DNA of 64,000 nt from Dyadobacter chenwenxiniae (GCF_022869785.1 NZ_CP094997.1:744001-808000), one strand, 5' to 3'. Shown: positions 44,798 through 53,944, numbered from the stretch's first letter. The notes: generated by a model not told the origin, from the letters alone. Translations and numbers: made by a program.

Positions 44798-46006
44798 ATG
44801 AAAAAGCTTCTACTTTTGCTTTCCCTGCCGGTGCTTTCGTTCGGCCAGAATGCGGGCGTCACTATGTCGCCAAAGGCTGCGAAGATCCACGAAAAAGCAC
44901 TCACCATCGACACCCACGCCGATGTTCCGATCAACATGATGAAGCCGGGTTTCGACATTGCGGTGGAACATGATTATGAAAAAGATCGCTCTCAAATTGA
45001 TTTTCCAAGGATGATCAAAGGCGGAATGGACGGGATGTTCTTTGCCGTTTATCTGGGGCAGGGCAAACGGTCGGAAGAAGCAAATGCGGAGGCCAGGAAA
45101 AAAGCGCTGGCGATTTTTGACAAAATACACGAATCAGTAAAGTTGAATCCAGGCGTTGCCGGCATTGCTACCACGTCAAAAGACGCATACCGGTTACAAA
45201 AAGAAGGAAAACGTGCCGTCTTTATCGGCATGGAAAATGGCTGGCCGATTGGAAAGGATTTGTCCAGCATTAAACAATATTACGATCTCGGCCTGCGCTA
45301 TGTAACCCTTTCGCATTCATCCAACAATGATATATGCGATTCTTCAACCGACGGAGATGGCCCTGAACACAATGGTCTGAGCGCTTTTGGTGAGGAAGTT
45401 GTGAAGGAAATGAACAGACTTGGAATGATGGTAGACATCTCGCACGTCTCTGATTCGACATTTTATGACGTAATTAAACTGACCAAAGCACCGGTGATCG
45501 CCTCCCATTCTTCCTGTCGCGCATTATGCGACGTGCCCCGGAATATGACCGACGATATGATCAGGACTTTGGCCAAAAACGGTGGCGTGATCCAGATCAA
45601 TTTTGTGCCGGGTTTTGTGAAAAAGCCTTCACAGCCGCATGAAATGTCTTTGAAAGCACTGCGATTGAAAATCCGCCAGACGGATTTGTCGGACGAGGAC
45701 AAAAAAGCGCTGCGCGATGAAATGAAGGCCATTAATGAAAAATATAAATCCGATATGCCCACATTGAAAGAAGCTGTGGACCACATCGAGCACGTGATCA
45801 AGCTCACTTCCGTGGATCACGTGGGCATTGGCATGGACCTGGATGGAGGCGGAGAGGTGATCGGGCTGCACGATGTGAGCCAGATTGGTGGCATTACGGA
45901 AGAACTTGTACAGCGCGGTTACTCTGCAAAAGACATTGCCAAAATATGGGGAGGCAACATTATGCGCGTTTTGGATGAGGTTGAGAAAGCTGCGGGCACC
46001 ATGTAA
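44798..46006 (+). CDS. Membrane dipeptidase (M19, secreted)
   Basis: 402 residues from the ATG at 44798, which starts directly with a signal peptide (MKKLLLLLSLPVLSFGQ); an upstream in-frame ATG at 44708 follows AGGAGG but would put 30 residues before it. M19 zinc ligands: DTHADVP near residue 39, the Glu-rich IGMENGWPIG segment, and VIASHSSCRALCDVPRN. It hydrolyses dipeptides. It diverges from the acetolactate decarboxylase gene. Confidence 0.87.
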   Translation: MKKLLLLLSLPVLSFGQNAGVTMSPKAAKIHEKALTIDTHADVPINMMKPGFDIAVEHDYEKDRSQIDFPRMIKGGMDGMFFAVYLGQGKRSEEANAEARKKALAIFDKIHESVKLNPGVAGIATTSKDAYRLQKEGKRAVFIGMENGWPIGKDLSSIKQYYDLGLRYVTLSHSSNNDICDSSTDGDGPEHNGLSAFGEEVVKEMNRLGMMVDISHVSDSTFYDVIKLTKAPVIASHSSCRALCDVPRNMTDDMIRTLAKNGGVIQINFVPGFVKKPSQPHEMSLKALRLKIRQTDLSDEDKKALRDEMKAINEKYKSDMPTLKEAVDHIEHVIKLTSVDHVGIGMDLDGGGEVIGLHDVSQIGGITEELVQRGYSAKDIAKIWGGNIMRVLDEVEKAAGTM

Positions 46007-46127
46007 AGGCCGCTGTTTCTGACGGATTTAGCTATCAGGGGTAAAAAAATATATACTTTTTAAGAAATAGTTTAATAAAATTGTAAATCTTACATGCTCG
46101 TAGGATTACTAAAATTGTGTATTGCAA

Positions 46128-48137
46128 ATGGCTAAATTAACTGGTAAGAAAAAAACAGACTCAACTCCGGATCCCTCTGAAAGCAAAGTGGAAACCATCC
46201 GGGATCATGGTTTGAATGCGGTAGAAACCGTTAGCCGTTTTACCGATTTTGATATACATTTATTTCGTCAGGGCAAGCATTTCAAGCTTTACGAAAAGCT
46301 GGGGTCTCATGTAATGGATTTTAAGGGTGTTACTGGAACCTATTTTGCGGTCTGGGCACCTAACGCGTCTTATATATCCGTTACTGGAAATTTTAATGGA
46401 TGGAATCAGGGCGCACATGCATTGGCGGCACGCTGGGACAGCTCGGGAATATGGGAAGGCTGGATTCCAAATATAGGCGTAGGAGAGGTTTACAAATATT
46501 ACATTGTATCCCAAACCGGAGAGGCTCAGGAAAAATCCGATCCTTTTGCACTTTGGTGCGAGGTGGCACCGCGCACTGCTTCCATTGTCTGGGACACCTG
46601 GTATGAATGGGGCGATTCGGACTGGATGAAAGTCCGCAAAGAGAAAAACAAGCTAAATGCGCCTATTTCGGTGTATGAAGTCCATTTGGGTTCATGGCAA
46701 CGTGATCCTGCTGATCCCGAAAGGTTTTTGACATATAAAGAAATTGCGGTAAGCCTTGTTCCTTATGTGAAGGAAATGGGTTTTACGCACGTGGAACTGA
46801 TGCCGATCATGGAGCATCCTTATCCACCATCGTGGGGTTACCAGATTACCGGCTATTTTTCTTGCGCGTCCAGAATGGGGACACCGCAGGAGCTCATGTA
46901 TCTCATCGATCAGCTTCACCAGGCCGGAGTCGGCGTTTATGTAGACTGGGTTCCTTCGCATTTTCCCGGCGATGCGCATGGGCTTTTCCGTTTTGACGGC
47001 ACATCGCTTTACGAACATGAAGATCCGCGCAAAGGTTATCACCCCGACTGGAAAAGCTACATTTTCAACTACGGCCGCAATGAAGTAAAGTCCTTTTTGA
47101 TCAGTAATGCGATTTTTTGGTTGGATCGTTATCATACAGACGGCTTGCGCGTGGATGCAGTGGCCTCTATGCTCTATCTTGATTATTCAAGAAAGCACGG
47201 CGAATGGATCCCAAACGAATTTGGTGGGAGGGAAAACCTGGAAGCCATTGCCTTGTTGAGGGAAATGAATGTCGCAGCTTACACTGAATTTCCTGACATC
47301 CAGACTATTGCCGAAGAATCTACGGCATTTCCAGGCGTTTCACGTCCCGTTTTTGTGGGCGGACTTGGCTTTGGGATGAAATGGATGATGGGCTGGATGA
47401 ACGATACATTAAAGTATTTTGAAAAAGATTCCGCTTTCCGCAAATGGCATCAGGATCAACTGACATTCAGCCTGGTATATGCATTTTCAGAAAATTATAT
47501 GCTGCCATTTTCACACGACGAAGTGGTGTATGGCAAAAAATCGCTGATCAATAAAATGCCGGGCGACGAGTGGCAGAAGTTTGCAAACCTGAGATTGATG
47601 TTCGCTTATATGTTTACGCATCCGGGTACGAAACTGATGTTCATGGGTTGTGAATTCGGGCAAACTTCCGAATGGGCTTTTCAGCAAAGCCTGGACTGGC
47701 ATTTGCTTGATAATCCGATGCATAAGGGGATGAAAGATTGTGTGACCGCTTTGAATAAATTATATAAAACAGAGCCTGCGCTGTATGATTTTTCTTTTTC
47801 CCATGATGGCTTTGAATGGATTGATACACAGGATCGCGAGAACTCGGTGCTGGTTTTTGCAAGAAAAGGACTTGATCCAAATCAGAATGTCGTTGTCGTG
47901 CTCAATCTGACGCCTATTCCGCGTCTGGGTTACCGCGTTGGCGTGCTTACAGAAGGCATTTGGCAGGAAATCTTTAATTCTGACCAAGCCGAATTTCAGG
48001 GAAGCGGCGTCATCAATTCAGGTCCTGTCACTTCGGAAGCGCATCAATGGCATGGCAAAAGCCACTCGGTAATTCTTGACTTGCCGCCGATGGGAGCGAT
48101 CGTTCTGAAGAAAAACGGAGTGCCACAGCATAAATAG
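46128..48137 (+). CDS. glgB: 1,4-alpha-glucan branching enzyme
   Basis: 669 residues from the ATG at 46128 (a TTG two codons earlier is possible). A CBM48 domain (TYFAVWAPNASYISVTGNFN) is followed by the GH13 barrel: nucleophile in DGLRVDAVASMLYLDYS near residue 342, general acid in TIAEESTAFPGVSRP near residue 405, and transition-state His/Asp in SHDEVVYG. It makes the alpha-1,6 branches of glycogen. No other glg gene lies in the window. Confidence 0.93.
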   Translation: MAKLTGKKKTDSTPDPSESKVETIRDHGLNAVETVSRFTDFDIHLFRQGKHFKLYEKLGSHVMDFKGVTGTYFAVWAPNASYISVTGNFNGWNQGAHALAARWDSSGIWEGWIPNIGVGEVYKYYIVSQTGEAQEKSDPFALWCEVAPRTASIVWDTWYEWGDSDWMKVRKEKNKLNAPISVYEVHLGSWQRDPADPERFLTYKEIAVSLVPYVKEMGFTHVELMPIMEHPYPPSWGYQITGYFSCASRMGTPQELMYLIDQLHQAGVGVYVDWVPSHFPGDAHGLFRFDGTSLYEHEDPRKGYHPDWKSYIFNYGRNEVKSFLISNAIFWLDRYHTDGLRVDAVASMLYLDYSRKHGEWIPNEFGGRENLEAIALLREMNVAAYTEFPDIQTIAEESTAFPGVSRPVFVGGLGFGMKWMMGWMNDTLKYFEKDSAFRKWHQDQLTFSLVYAFSENYMLPFSHDEVVYGKKSLINKMPGDEWQKFANLRLMFAYMFTHPGTKLMFMGCEFGQTSEWAFQQSLDWHLLDNPMHKGMKDCVTALNKLYKTEPALYDFSFSHDGFEWIDTQDRENSVLVFARKGLDPNQNVVVVLNLTPIPRLGYRVGVLTEGIWQEIFNSDQAEFQGSGVINSGPVTSEAHQWHGKSHSVILDLPPMGAIVLKKNGVPQHK

Positions 48138-48174
48138 TAGTTTCCGGCCGTTTACTTAATTTGTCGGGATACTT

Positions 48175-48208
48175 AAGGCAGAGAAGCAGATCTCTGCCTT
48201 ATTTTTTT
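48175..48208 (+). terminator. Terminator after glgB
   Basis: AAGGCAGAGA and TCTCTGCCTT form a perfect 10-bp stem with a six-base loop, followed by ATTTTTTT. A classic rho-independent terminator. Confidence 0.9.
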
Positions 48209-48219
48209 GTACATTTTTT

Positions 48220-48227
48220 TACCTTTG
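48220..48227 (+). promoter_or_regulatory. Possible -7 element before the outer-membrane protein gene
   Basis: TACCTTTG matches the Bacteroidetes -7 consensus exactly and lies 24 bp before the start codon at 48251. A matching -33 TTG at about 20 bp distance is not clear because the terminator T tract occupies that place. Confidence 0.35.
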
Positions 48228-48250
48228 CCCATCACATCATTTAAAAATCA

Positions 48251-48934
48251 ATGAAAAGCTTCCGGTTAATAGTACTTTTTATTTTTATTGGTTCAATTCA
48301 GGGGTTTACACAAAGTCTTTCCCGTGTAACGTCAGGCATTGATCTGGGGCTCGGATATCAGGAGGACGAATGGGTGCCGGCAGCATTGTATCACCAGGAA
48401 TTGAGCCTGGCCAATTTTCAATGGTTCAGAATAGGCTGGGGCGTGCGAACGTGGGGATATTATGCAGGCAGGACAAATTTATTACCAAAAGATAACGCAT
48501 TATCCCGCGATACACTGGAATTCGGACGTTTGACAGCAAACGGTATAAGTTTTATTTTGGGTGCTAACATCAGGTTGTGGCGCTTTGACATTGGGGCAAA
48601 CACGGATATTGTGGGCATTGCATTCGGGCTGCGGAGAAGAGCATTATATACCAAACCTGGGTTTTCTGAAGGGGAAGGAGCTAAATATTACAATGCTTAC
48701 GTAAGAAGTAATCCCAGTACACTCAATTTATTGCCGCTGGCACTGGATAACCAGAACGGAAATTCGGAAGTGTTCCTGCGTTACTGGATCACCGACCGCA
48801 TCGGTGTAAAGCTGGCCTATATGGCGGGAAGGATAACTTACGCAACCGAAGCCAAGCTGGATAATGGTCAGAAACGCTTCAGTAAAACCTATGGTGTTCC
48901 AAACCTTTCCATTTCGTTTCCTTTATATAATTAA
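48251..48934 (+). CDS. Secreted beta-rich protein, probably outer membrane
   Basis: 227 residues with a signal peptide (MKSFRLIVLFIFIGSIQGFTQ). The rest alternates hydrophobic and polar residues in strands, with aromatic girdle residues (FRIGWGVRTWGYYAGR; VFLRYWITDRIGVKLAYMAGR) and ends in YN, consistent with a small beta barrel. No recognised family. It stands 21 bp before a Nudix gene and may be cotranscribed. Confidence 0.68.
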   Translation: MKSFRLIVLFIFIGSIQGFTQSLSRVTSGIDLGLGYQEDEWVPAALYHQELSLANFQWFRIGWGVRTWGYYAGRTNLLPKDNALSRDTLEFGRLTANGISFILGANIRLWRFDIGANTDIVGIAFGLRRRALYTKPGFSEGEGAKYYNAYVRSNPSTLNLLPLALDNQNGNSEVFLRYWITDRIGVKLAYMAGRITYATEAKLDNGQKRFSKTYGVPNLSISFPLYN

Positions 48935-48955
48935 TCAGCGCACATTATCTTTATT

Positions 48956-49627
48956 ATGACCGAAAAGCTTACCGATTCACATAAATACAAGCTCTGGAAA
49001 GGCAAATTGGAAGGCAACGGCCTGGATATTCACCGCGTCGATGAGCTATACAGCCGCAGAAATGGAAAGGGAGAAGTGTTGTTTTCGTTATTATACACAG
49101 ATGCGACCACACCCGAAGGCAACAAAATCCCGCCCATTTGTTTTCTGAAAGGTGAAGTGGTCAGTGTATTGATCTGTTTCATCGATGTCGAAAGTCGTGA
49201 AAAGTATTTGTTACTGGTTCAGCAAAGAAGGATTTGTGACGGGTCGATGACCTTCGAGCACCCAGCCGGAATGCTCGACAGCGAAAGTGACGCAGCCGCG
49301 GTTGCTGCCAGGGAGGTTTTTGAAGAAACCGGGATCCAGGTTAAGAAGGAGCAATTAACGAAGGTTAATGAGCAGCCCTTTTATCCGTCCACCGGCACGA
49401 GCGACGAGGCCATGTATATGTTTTATTGTGAACTCGAACTCACCGCAGAGGCGATCCACTCTTACCATAATCAGGCACAAGGATTGCTCTCCGACCACGA
49501 GTATATCAACACCCACGTGGTTCCGTTCGCCGAAGGTCACAAGCTGATTACCAACGTAAACGGCATTTTGCTTGATTATATGTATCTCAAAGACGTCCAG
49601 GACTGGGATCTTTTGAAACAACTATGA
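48956..49627 (+). CDS. Nudix hydrolase (ADP-ribose pyrophosphatase-like)
   Basis: 223 residues. The Nudix box reads GMLDSESDAAAVAAREVFEETGI near residue 103, with REVFEE intact. The Glu usually at position 7 of the box is Ser, while Glu is at position 6. The downstream PSTGTSDEAMYMFYCEL resembles the segment of ADP-sugar pyrophosphatases. It should hydrolyse a nucleoside diphosphate linked to X, such as ADP-ribose. It is the last dense-core gene before the tRNA. Confidence 0.85.
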   Translation: MTEKLTDSHKYKLWKGKLEGNGLDIHRVDELYSRRNGKGEVLFSLLYTDATTPEGNKIPPICFLKGEVVSVLICFIDVESREKYLLLVQQRRICDGSMTFEHPAGMLDSESDAAAVAAREVFEETGIQVKKEQLTKVNEQPFYPSTGTSDEAMYMFYCELELTAEAIHSYHNQAQGLLSDHEYINTHVVPFAEGHKLITNVNGILLDYMYLKDVQDWDLLKQL

Positions 49628-49670
49628 ATGGGGCAGCAAGCCGAAATTTTGCAAAACATTTCTTGCCGCA

Positions 49671-49702
49671 TTGGTCATAATTCAAAATAGCGGCTATATT
49701 TG
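49671..49702 (+). promoter_or_regulatory. Promoter of tRNA-Arg
   Basis: TTG at 49671-49673 and TATATTTG at 49695-49702, 21 bp apart, match the Bacteroidetes promoter consensus fully. The predicted start is about 23 bp before the tRNA. Confidence 0.75.
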
Positions 49703-51325
49703 CACCCCATTACCGGCCAAAAGCCACCCAAGCACCCATAGTTCAATGGATAGAATTTCGGTTTCCGGTACCGACGATATGAGTTCGAATCTCGTTGGGT
49801 GCACCCTGAGGGACAAGTCCAAATTAAATGGATTTGTCCCATTTTTTTTGCCTTGTAACTCGTTGGAAATCTGATAGATAAGATCGATTCCTTCATTGAT
49901 TCGAGGAGTTCGAACTGTGTTTCCGTCAAACACCAAATTATCGGGAAAGATCGAACCCACTAGCTGTCTTTTTTCTTCCAAAGTTCCTGATTCATAGAGG
50001 TTTACTAGGTGTTCGAGTCTCGTAAGGGTTTTCTTAAGCAAGTTTGTTGTTTCGCCGTGATCGGACGAAAAATTGTTAAGCCTCTTTTCTAAATCTGTCA
50101 TCTGCTTAGAACAGTGTTCTTTTAATTGTTGGAAATCATCAGCGCTCGATAGGCCGTCTACCATCTTAATGCGTGCGTTTTGCATTCGCTCGCTAACCTT
50201 ATCAAGCTCTTGGAGGACATTTCGACGTTCCTGATCTCTTTTTTTTGCTTCTTCCTTGAATCGGGCTAGTAGCAAATCTGAATAGATTTCCAGCCTTCCT
50301 GGCCGAGGAATTAACCTTCTAAGTTGAGCCTTAAACTTTTTATTCACCTCCTCCGCTCTGTAGCGTACGCCGCAAGGTGCTTTGCAGTGGTAATAGTGGT
50401 AGTAATATTTGTTACCCTTCGAAGCGCTACCTGACAGCATTCGATTGCACTCTGGGCAGATTAGAAACCCACGAAGTGGCAAGGTCTCTTTTGAGACAAT
50501 TTTTGGCTTGTTAAATGGATTCTTTTTTCTGCCAGATAGCACATCCTGTACTGCGTCGAAAGTATTGGAACTAATAATCGGTTCATGGAGTCCCTGAACA
50601 CAATGTGCCCTTTCGCTTTCGAATTCCGGTATGAAAATTTTCCCGCAATAAACCGGATTTCTTATCGCAAGCCAAAAGTTGTTCTTGCTGCACTTCAATC
50701 CACGCTTCATTGCCATTTTCCAAACCTGTTCGGTATTAAATCGCCCGGTGGCGAGTTCTTCGAAAATCCAACGAAGAATCGGGGCTTTGTTGTCGTCGGG
50801 TACTATAGTTTTCCTCCCATCAGGTGAGGTAGTGTTTCGATAGCCAATCGGCGCTGTTGCGACCCATCTTCCTTCTTTTTTCGCACGCCTCATTCCATGA
50901 AAAACGTTCAAGGCGCGACGGTCATTTTCTACCTCTGGCGCCGCCAGGTAAAACGCGAGCATCATTTTGTTTTCCGGAATCCGCAAATCTAATGGCTGCT
51001 CGATAGCTTGTGGATCTATTCCCAATCGTCGAAGATGGCTTATCATTTGATAGGCATCACCAGCATTTCTGCTAAACCGGTCCCATTTTGTGAACAGGAT
51101 GTGGGCAATATTTGATCGCTTGTTATTTTTTAGGCGTTGTAATAATAACTGCCATTGTGGTCGTATGAATGTTTTGGCTGAATGATCTTCCAAGATCACC
51201 TCACTGACTTCGATCGAATTGATTTTGCACCAGTTTCGAAGCCGTTCTTCCTGATCTCTTTGTGAGTAGCCCTTTTCTGCTTGTTCGTCAGTGCTCACTC
51301 TGACATAGAGGATAGCTTGTGCCAT
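49694..51325 (-). CDS. Large serine recombinase (resolvase/integrase)
   Basis: 543 residues. An N-terminal resolvase catalytic domain starts ILYVRVSTDEQAEKG with the nucleophile Ser in RVS and the family Arg in KWDRFSRN. A recombinase domain follows (around 160-270) and then a zinc ribbon (CPECNRMLSG ... YHCKAPCG, around 290-330) and a coiled coil (about 360-450). The C-terminal residues after PRINEGIDL (about 500 on) are read from the tRNA terminator, the tRNA-Arg gene and its promoter, so the natural end before integration is uncertain. It likely drove insertion at this tRNA. Confidence 0.87.
   Translation of the reverse strand: MAQAILYVRVSTDEQAEKGYSQRDQEERLRNWCKINSIEVSEVILEDHSAKTFIRPQWQLLLQRLKNNKRSNIAHILFTKWDRFSRNAGDAYQMISHLRRLGIDPQAIEQPLDLRIPENKMMLAFYLAAPEVENDRRALNVFHGMRRAKKEGRWVATAPIGYRNTTSPDGRKTIVPDDNKAPILRWIFEELATGRFNTEQVWKMAMKRGLKCSKNNFWLAIRNPVYCGKIFIPEFESERAHCVQGLHEPIISSNTFDAVQDVLSGRKKNPFNKPKIVSKETLPLRGFLICPECNRMLSGSASKGNKYYYHYYHCKAPCGVRYRAEEVNKKFKAQLRRLIPRPGRLEIYSDLLLARFKEEAKKRDQERRNVLQELDKVSERMQNARIKMVDGLSSADDFQQLKEHCSKQMTDLEKRLNNFSSDHGETTNLLKKTLTRLEHLVNLYESGTLEEKRQLVGSIFPDNLVFDGNTVRTPRINEGIDLIYQISNELQGKKNGTNPFNLDLSLRVHPTRFELISSVPETEILSIELWVLGWLLAGNGVQI
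49732..49803 (+). tRNA. tRNA-Arg (anticodon CCG)
   Basis: A 72-nt cloverleaf: acceptor GCACCCA/TGGGTGC, D stem GTTC/GAAT, anticodon stem TCGGT/ACCGA around loop TTCCGGT with anticodon CCG at 49765-49767, T stem ATGAG/CTCGT with loop TTCGAAT, discriminator A at 49803. CCA is not encoded. It decodes CGG. The opposite strand is the C-terminal coding part of the serine recombinase, so it is the likely integration target. Confidence 0.95.
49810..49849 (+). terminator. Terminator of tRNA-Arg
   Basis: A 12-bp stem (GGGACAAGTCCA with TGGATTTGTCCC, one G-T pair) with seven-base loop, followed by eight T. It lies 6 bp after the tRNA and inside the opposite-strand recombinase frame. Confidence 0.85.
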
Positions 51326-51329
51326 TGAG

Positions 51330-51524
51330 TTAACGTTTTGTTGATGAGATGCTTTCGCTATTAATAATATCGCGAAAATACTGATTAACAGCCAATGTAA
51401 CCAGTTGTTGCATCGAATTGAGCATCAACGTTGCTTGTTCATAGGAGATTTCGTCACCTATTTCTTTTAAATCATTTATAATTTTCTGGATTTGAAGTCT
51501 TTTTTGTTCGTTGGTCGTTTCCAT
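51330..51524 (-). CDS. Small protein in operon with the recombinase
   Basis: 64 residues (METTNEQKRLQIQKIIND...), mostly helical and charged, ending 4 bp before the recombinase start. No known motif. Its tight spacing and direction suggest an accessory protein such as a recombination directionality factor, but this is only inferred from position. Confidence 0.5.
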   Translation of the reverse strand: METTNEQKRLQIQKIINDLKEIGDEISYEQATLMLNSMQQLVTLAVNQYFRDIINSESISSTKR

Positions 51525-52285
51525 TCCCCTCTGCCATTTCTCTCAGCTTAAATTTAAACCTAGAGAAATGTGGAACAAAGACCCTTTCGATTTTCGAATA
51601 GGTGACCTTGTCAGGAAGGTACATAATCTACTGGAATTGATTGTCCCGCTAAATTTCTTAACGTAAAAGAGATGAACTTGACACGCTAATATTCCACCCG
51701 CAACGGAACAAATGTCGAACCGGCTGCTTGATGATTTAAAATTAATATCAGGATTAATTATCTGAAAATGAGGACAATGTATGCGGTCTGCCGATTGATT
51801 GGTGTACAGAAATACCGGTGTTTAAGTGAAATTTCCATGTCCTGCTAAAACCTGGCGTTCTATCGTTCGAAGGAATGTTTGGGTACATTATAAGCGGAGT
51901 GGCACACCTTAATCTTTACTTTTCGTAGGCTCCAAGCTTCCACATGCAAACGTTCGTATTTTTGGACAAATTCCAAATGTAGTATTTTCGCCTAAAAAGC
52001 AGAGCCCCTTTGAGATACATCTGACTGATGATAATATGAATTTGGCAAACCATTGTTTCAGACGACTCAGCTCGCGGCTGCCATTTCATAGGGAAAATAA
52101 GTATGGCAAATCTCTCCCACATCATAAACTTCACAAAGTTGGCTCTTGTCTTCCCATTGTTCCAAATTACTGCGATTCGCCTGCTGCAAGTATTGGTGAG
52201 TGACTAGCGCGTATGTATGTGAGTGGATTCCCGCCGAAAGCTACCCGATTTCATAGTTGTCGAGTTAATGTTAGCCATTCCTTGT
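51525..52285. other. Gap with no supportable gene
   Basis: About 760 bp without a convincing open frame. A 72-codon frame at 51916-52134 on the complement has no recognisable motif and is not called. The stretch lies next to the recombinase and may be decayed element DNA. Confidence 0.5.
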
Positions 52286-52609
52286 TTACCCTGTAAATTT
52301 CAATGACTGTATTAAGTCATTAATGATTACTAAATGATAGGTTAATATAAATGGGCTTCCTGCAAAATTTCCCGAAGTTTCTGCTTTTAAAAGGCTTTCA
52401 TTTTCTTTTTCTTCAAAGCCGACAGGCTTTATGGTAGCCTTGTATCGCTCGTTAGAATCGGCAATCCAATGTTCTATTTCTTTTCTCCCATTGTGCGTTT
52501 TTCCTTCGTCAAACACTACGGCGGTTTCAGAAAAGCAATTTGCGTATGCGACGCTATCAAAACTGTTTTGCGTTTCTACTAAATCGGCTACTACTTTTGG
52601 TAAGTTCAT
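52286..52609 (-). CDS. NTF2-like (SnoaL-type) protein
   Basis: 107 residues. The sequence reads like the NTF2-like fold: ADLVETQNSFDSVAYANCFSETAVVFDEG, NGRKEIEHWIADSNERYKATI, and an end strand SLKFTG. SnoaL-type proteins are polyketide cyclases or isomerases, but many have unknown substrates. It is the second gene of a leftward pair with the SDR, 21 bp downstream of it. Confidence 0.78.
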   Translation of the reverse strand: MNLPKVVADLVETQNSFDSVAYANCFSETAVVFDEGKTHNGRKEIEHWIADSNERYKATIKPVGFEEKENESLLKAETSGNFAGSPFILTYHLVIINDLIQSLKFTG

Positions 52610-52630
52610 TTTTGTGTTTTTTTGAGGTTG

Positions 52631-53422
52631 TTAAATAGTGGGAACAGTTCCTCCGTCAATGACATATTCTGTCCCTGTGAGGTAACTTGCTCTTGGCGAA
52701 ACCAAAAAGCCGACAAGTTCTGCAACTTCTTCAGGTTGGGCAGGTCTTCCAAAGGGTATTCCACCCAATGCATCCATCACCCCCTGTTGCGCTTCTTCTA
52801 CGGTACTATTCGCGTTTCTTGCAAGTTCGCCCAGCCAGGCTTCCGATGCTGTCGTATTGATCCAGCCTGGCGAAACAGTCAGCACCCGCACACCCGTAGG
52901 GGCAACTCCGTTGGATAAGCTTTTACTGTAGTTTCTCAATGCTGCTTTTGCGGCTGCGTAAGGCAAAGTTGAATCGTACAAAGGCAGTATGCCCTGTATG
53001 GAAGCAATGTGAATGATAACACCACTCTTTCGATCGATCATTTGTGGTAAAAATCCTCTGTCCAGCCGAACCGGGGCAAGCAAATTGGCCTGTAGCGTTG
53101 ATTCCCAATCTTCATCACTCAATACAGCAAATCCACCGGCAGGCGTTGATGACGATCCAAGATTGTTTACCAGAATATCCAGCTTTCCATAAGCCGATAG
53201 CACCTCGCTTACCACCTTTTGTGATCCCTCCGCCTTACTTAAATCAGCGGAAATGAAATGCAACTTCTCGTTTTGCTCTTCCGGTGCGTTTCTCGCGGTG
53301 ATAATCACAGTTGCACCAGCTTGCAAAAGCCTTTCTGCAATTGCTCTTCCGGCGCCTTTTGTACCCCCGGTTACCAAAGCAATCTTGCCTGATAATTCAT
53401 TGTTAAAATTAAACTGTTCCAT
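52631..53422 (-). CDS. SDR-family oxidoreductase
   Basis: 263 residues. VTGGTKGAGRAIAERL near residue 16 binds NAD(P), NNLGSSS replaces NNAG, and YAAAKAAL near residue 160 carries the catalytic Tyr-x3-Lys. It diverges from an HxlR regulator with a possible operator between them and precedes an NTF2-like gene. HxlR-linked SDRs often reduce reactive aldehydes or quinones; the actual substrate is unknown. Confidence 0.85.
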   Translation of the reverse strand: MEQFNFNNELSGKIALVTGGTKGAGRAIAERLLQAGATVIITARNAPEEQNEKLHFISADLSKAEGSQKVVSEVLSAYGKLDILVNNLGSSSTPAGGFAVLSDEDWESTLQANLLAPVRLDRGFLPQMIDRKSGVIIHIASIQGILPLYDSTLPYAAAKAALRNYSKSLSNGVAPTGVRVLTVSPGWINTTASEAWLGELARNANSTVEEAQQGVMDALGGIPFGRPAQPEEVAELVGFLVSPRASYLTGTEYVIDGGTVPTI

Positions 53423-53506
53423 TGTATTGTCCTTTGCTTAAAAATGAATGATAGGACAAAATTGGCGTGTAAATGAAGTTTAGACAAGTACGGAATTACG
53501 ATTCAT

Positions 53507-53529
53507 ATAGGGATAAATTGATCCCCTAT
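53507..53529. promoter_or_regulatory. Candidate HxlR operator
   Basis: A near-palindrome ATAGGG-N11-CCCTAT (53507-53529) lies between the divergent SDR and HxlR genes and covers the -33 element of the HxlR promoter. This is the placement expected for an autoregulated HxlR site. Confidence 0.5.
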
Positions 53530-53559
53530 TGCACTAACTGATACATACGCTTAATTTTG
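53529..53559 (+). promoter_or_regulatory. Promoter of the HxlR gene
   Basis: TTG at 53529-53531 and TAATTTTG at 53552-53559, 20 bp apart, fit the Bacteroidetes consensus exactly. The predicted start lies at the ATG at 53564, so the mRNA may be leaderless. Confidence 0.65.
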
Positions 53560-53563
53560 AAAT

Positions 53564-53944
53564 ATGTATGAGAGAAAGACAACACCAAACCTGAATTGCG
53601 GACTTGACCTGATAGGTGAAGTGCTTTATGGCAAATGGAAAATCCGCTTGCTCTGGTTTATTGACCAGGGTTATCAACGCCCAAGCGAACTGCAACGCAA
53701 AATTCCCGATGCTTCCCGCAGGGTTTTGAATGTCCAGTTGAAAGAATTGGAAGATCATGAACTGGTTACAAGGAAAATTTATCCCGTCGTACCGCCGAAA
53801 GTAGAATACAGCCTTACTGATTTTGGTAAGACGTTAATTCCCGTGATTGCCACATTGGGGCAGTGGAGCGATGAACACGAAGAGCGTTTGCGGGAGGTGA
53901 TTTTGAGACACGCTGTAAGTTCTGATATTGGCGTACCCATTTAA
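53564..53944 (+). CDS. HxlR-family transcriptional regulator
   Basis: 126 residues with the winged helix of the HxlR family: CGLDLIGEVLYGKWKIRLLWFI with the conserved Cys at residue 11 (a redox or electrophile sensor in related proteins), PSELQRKIPDASRRVLNVQLKELE, and the wing PKVEYSLTDFGKTL. It diverges from the SDR and NTF2-like genes, which it probably controls. Confidence 0.88.
   Translation: MYERKTTPNLNCGLDLIGEVLYGKWKIRLLWFIDQGYQRPSELQRKIPDASRRVLNVQLKELEDHELVTRKIYPVVPPKVEYSLTDFGKTLIPVIATLGQWSDEHEERLREVILRHAVSSDIGVPI

Noticed and set aside
51916..52134. 72-codon frame on the complement
   Set aside because: No recognisable motif, no promoter or neighbour logic; composition is not convincing.
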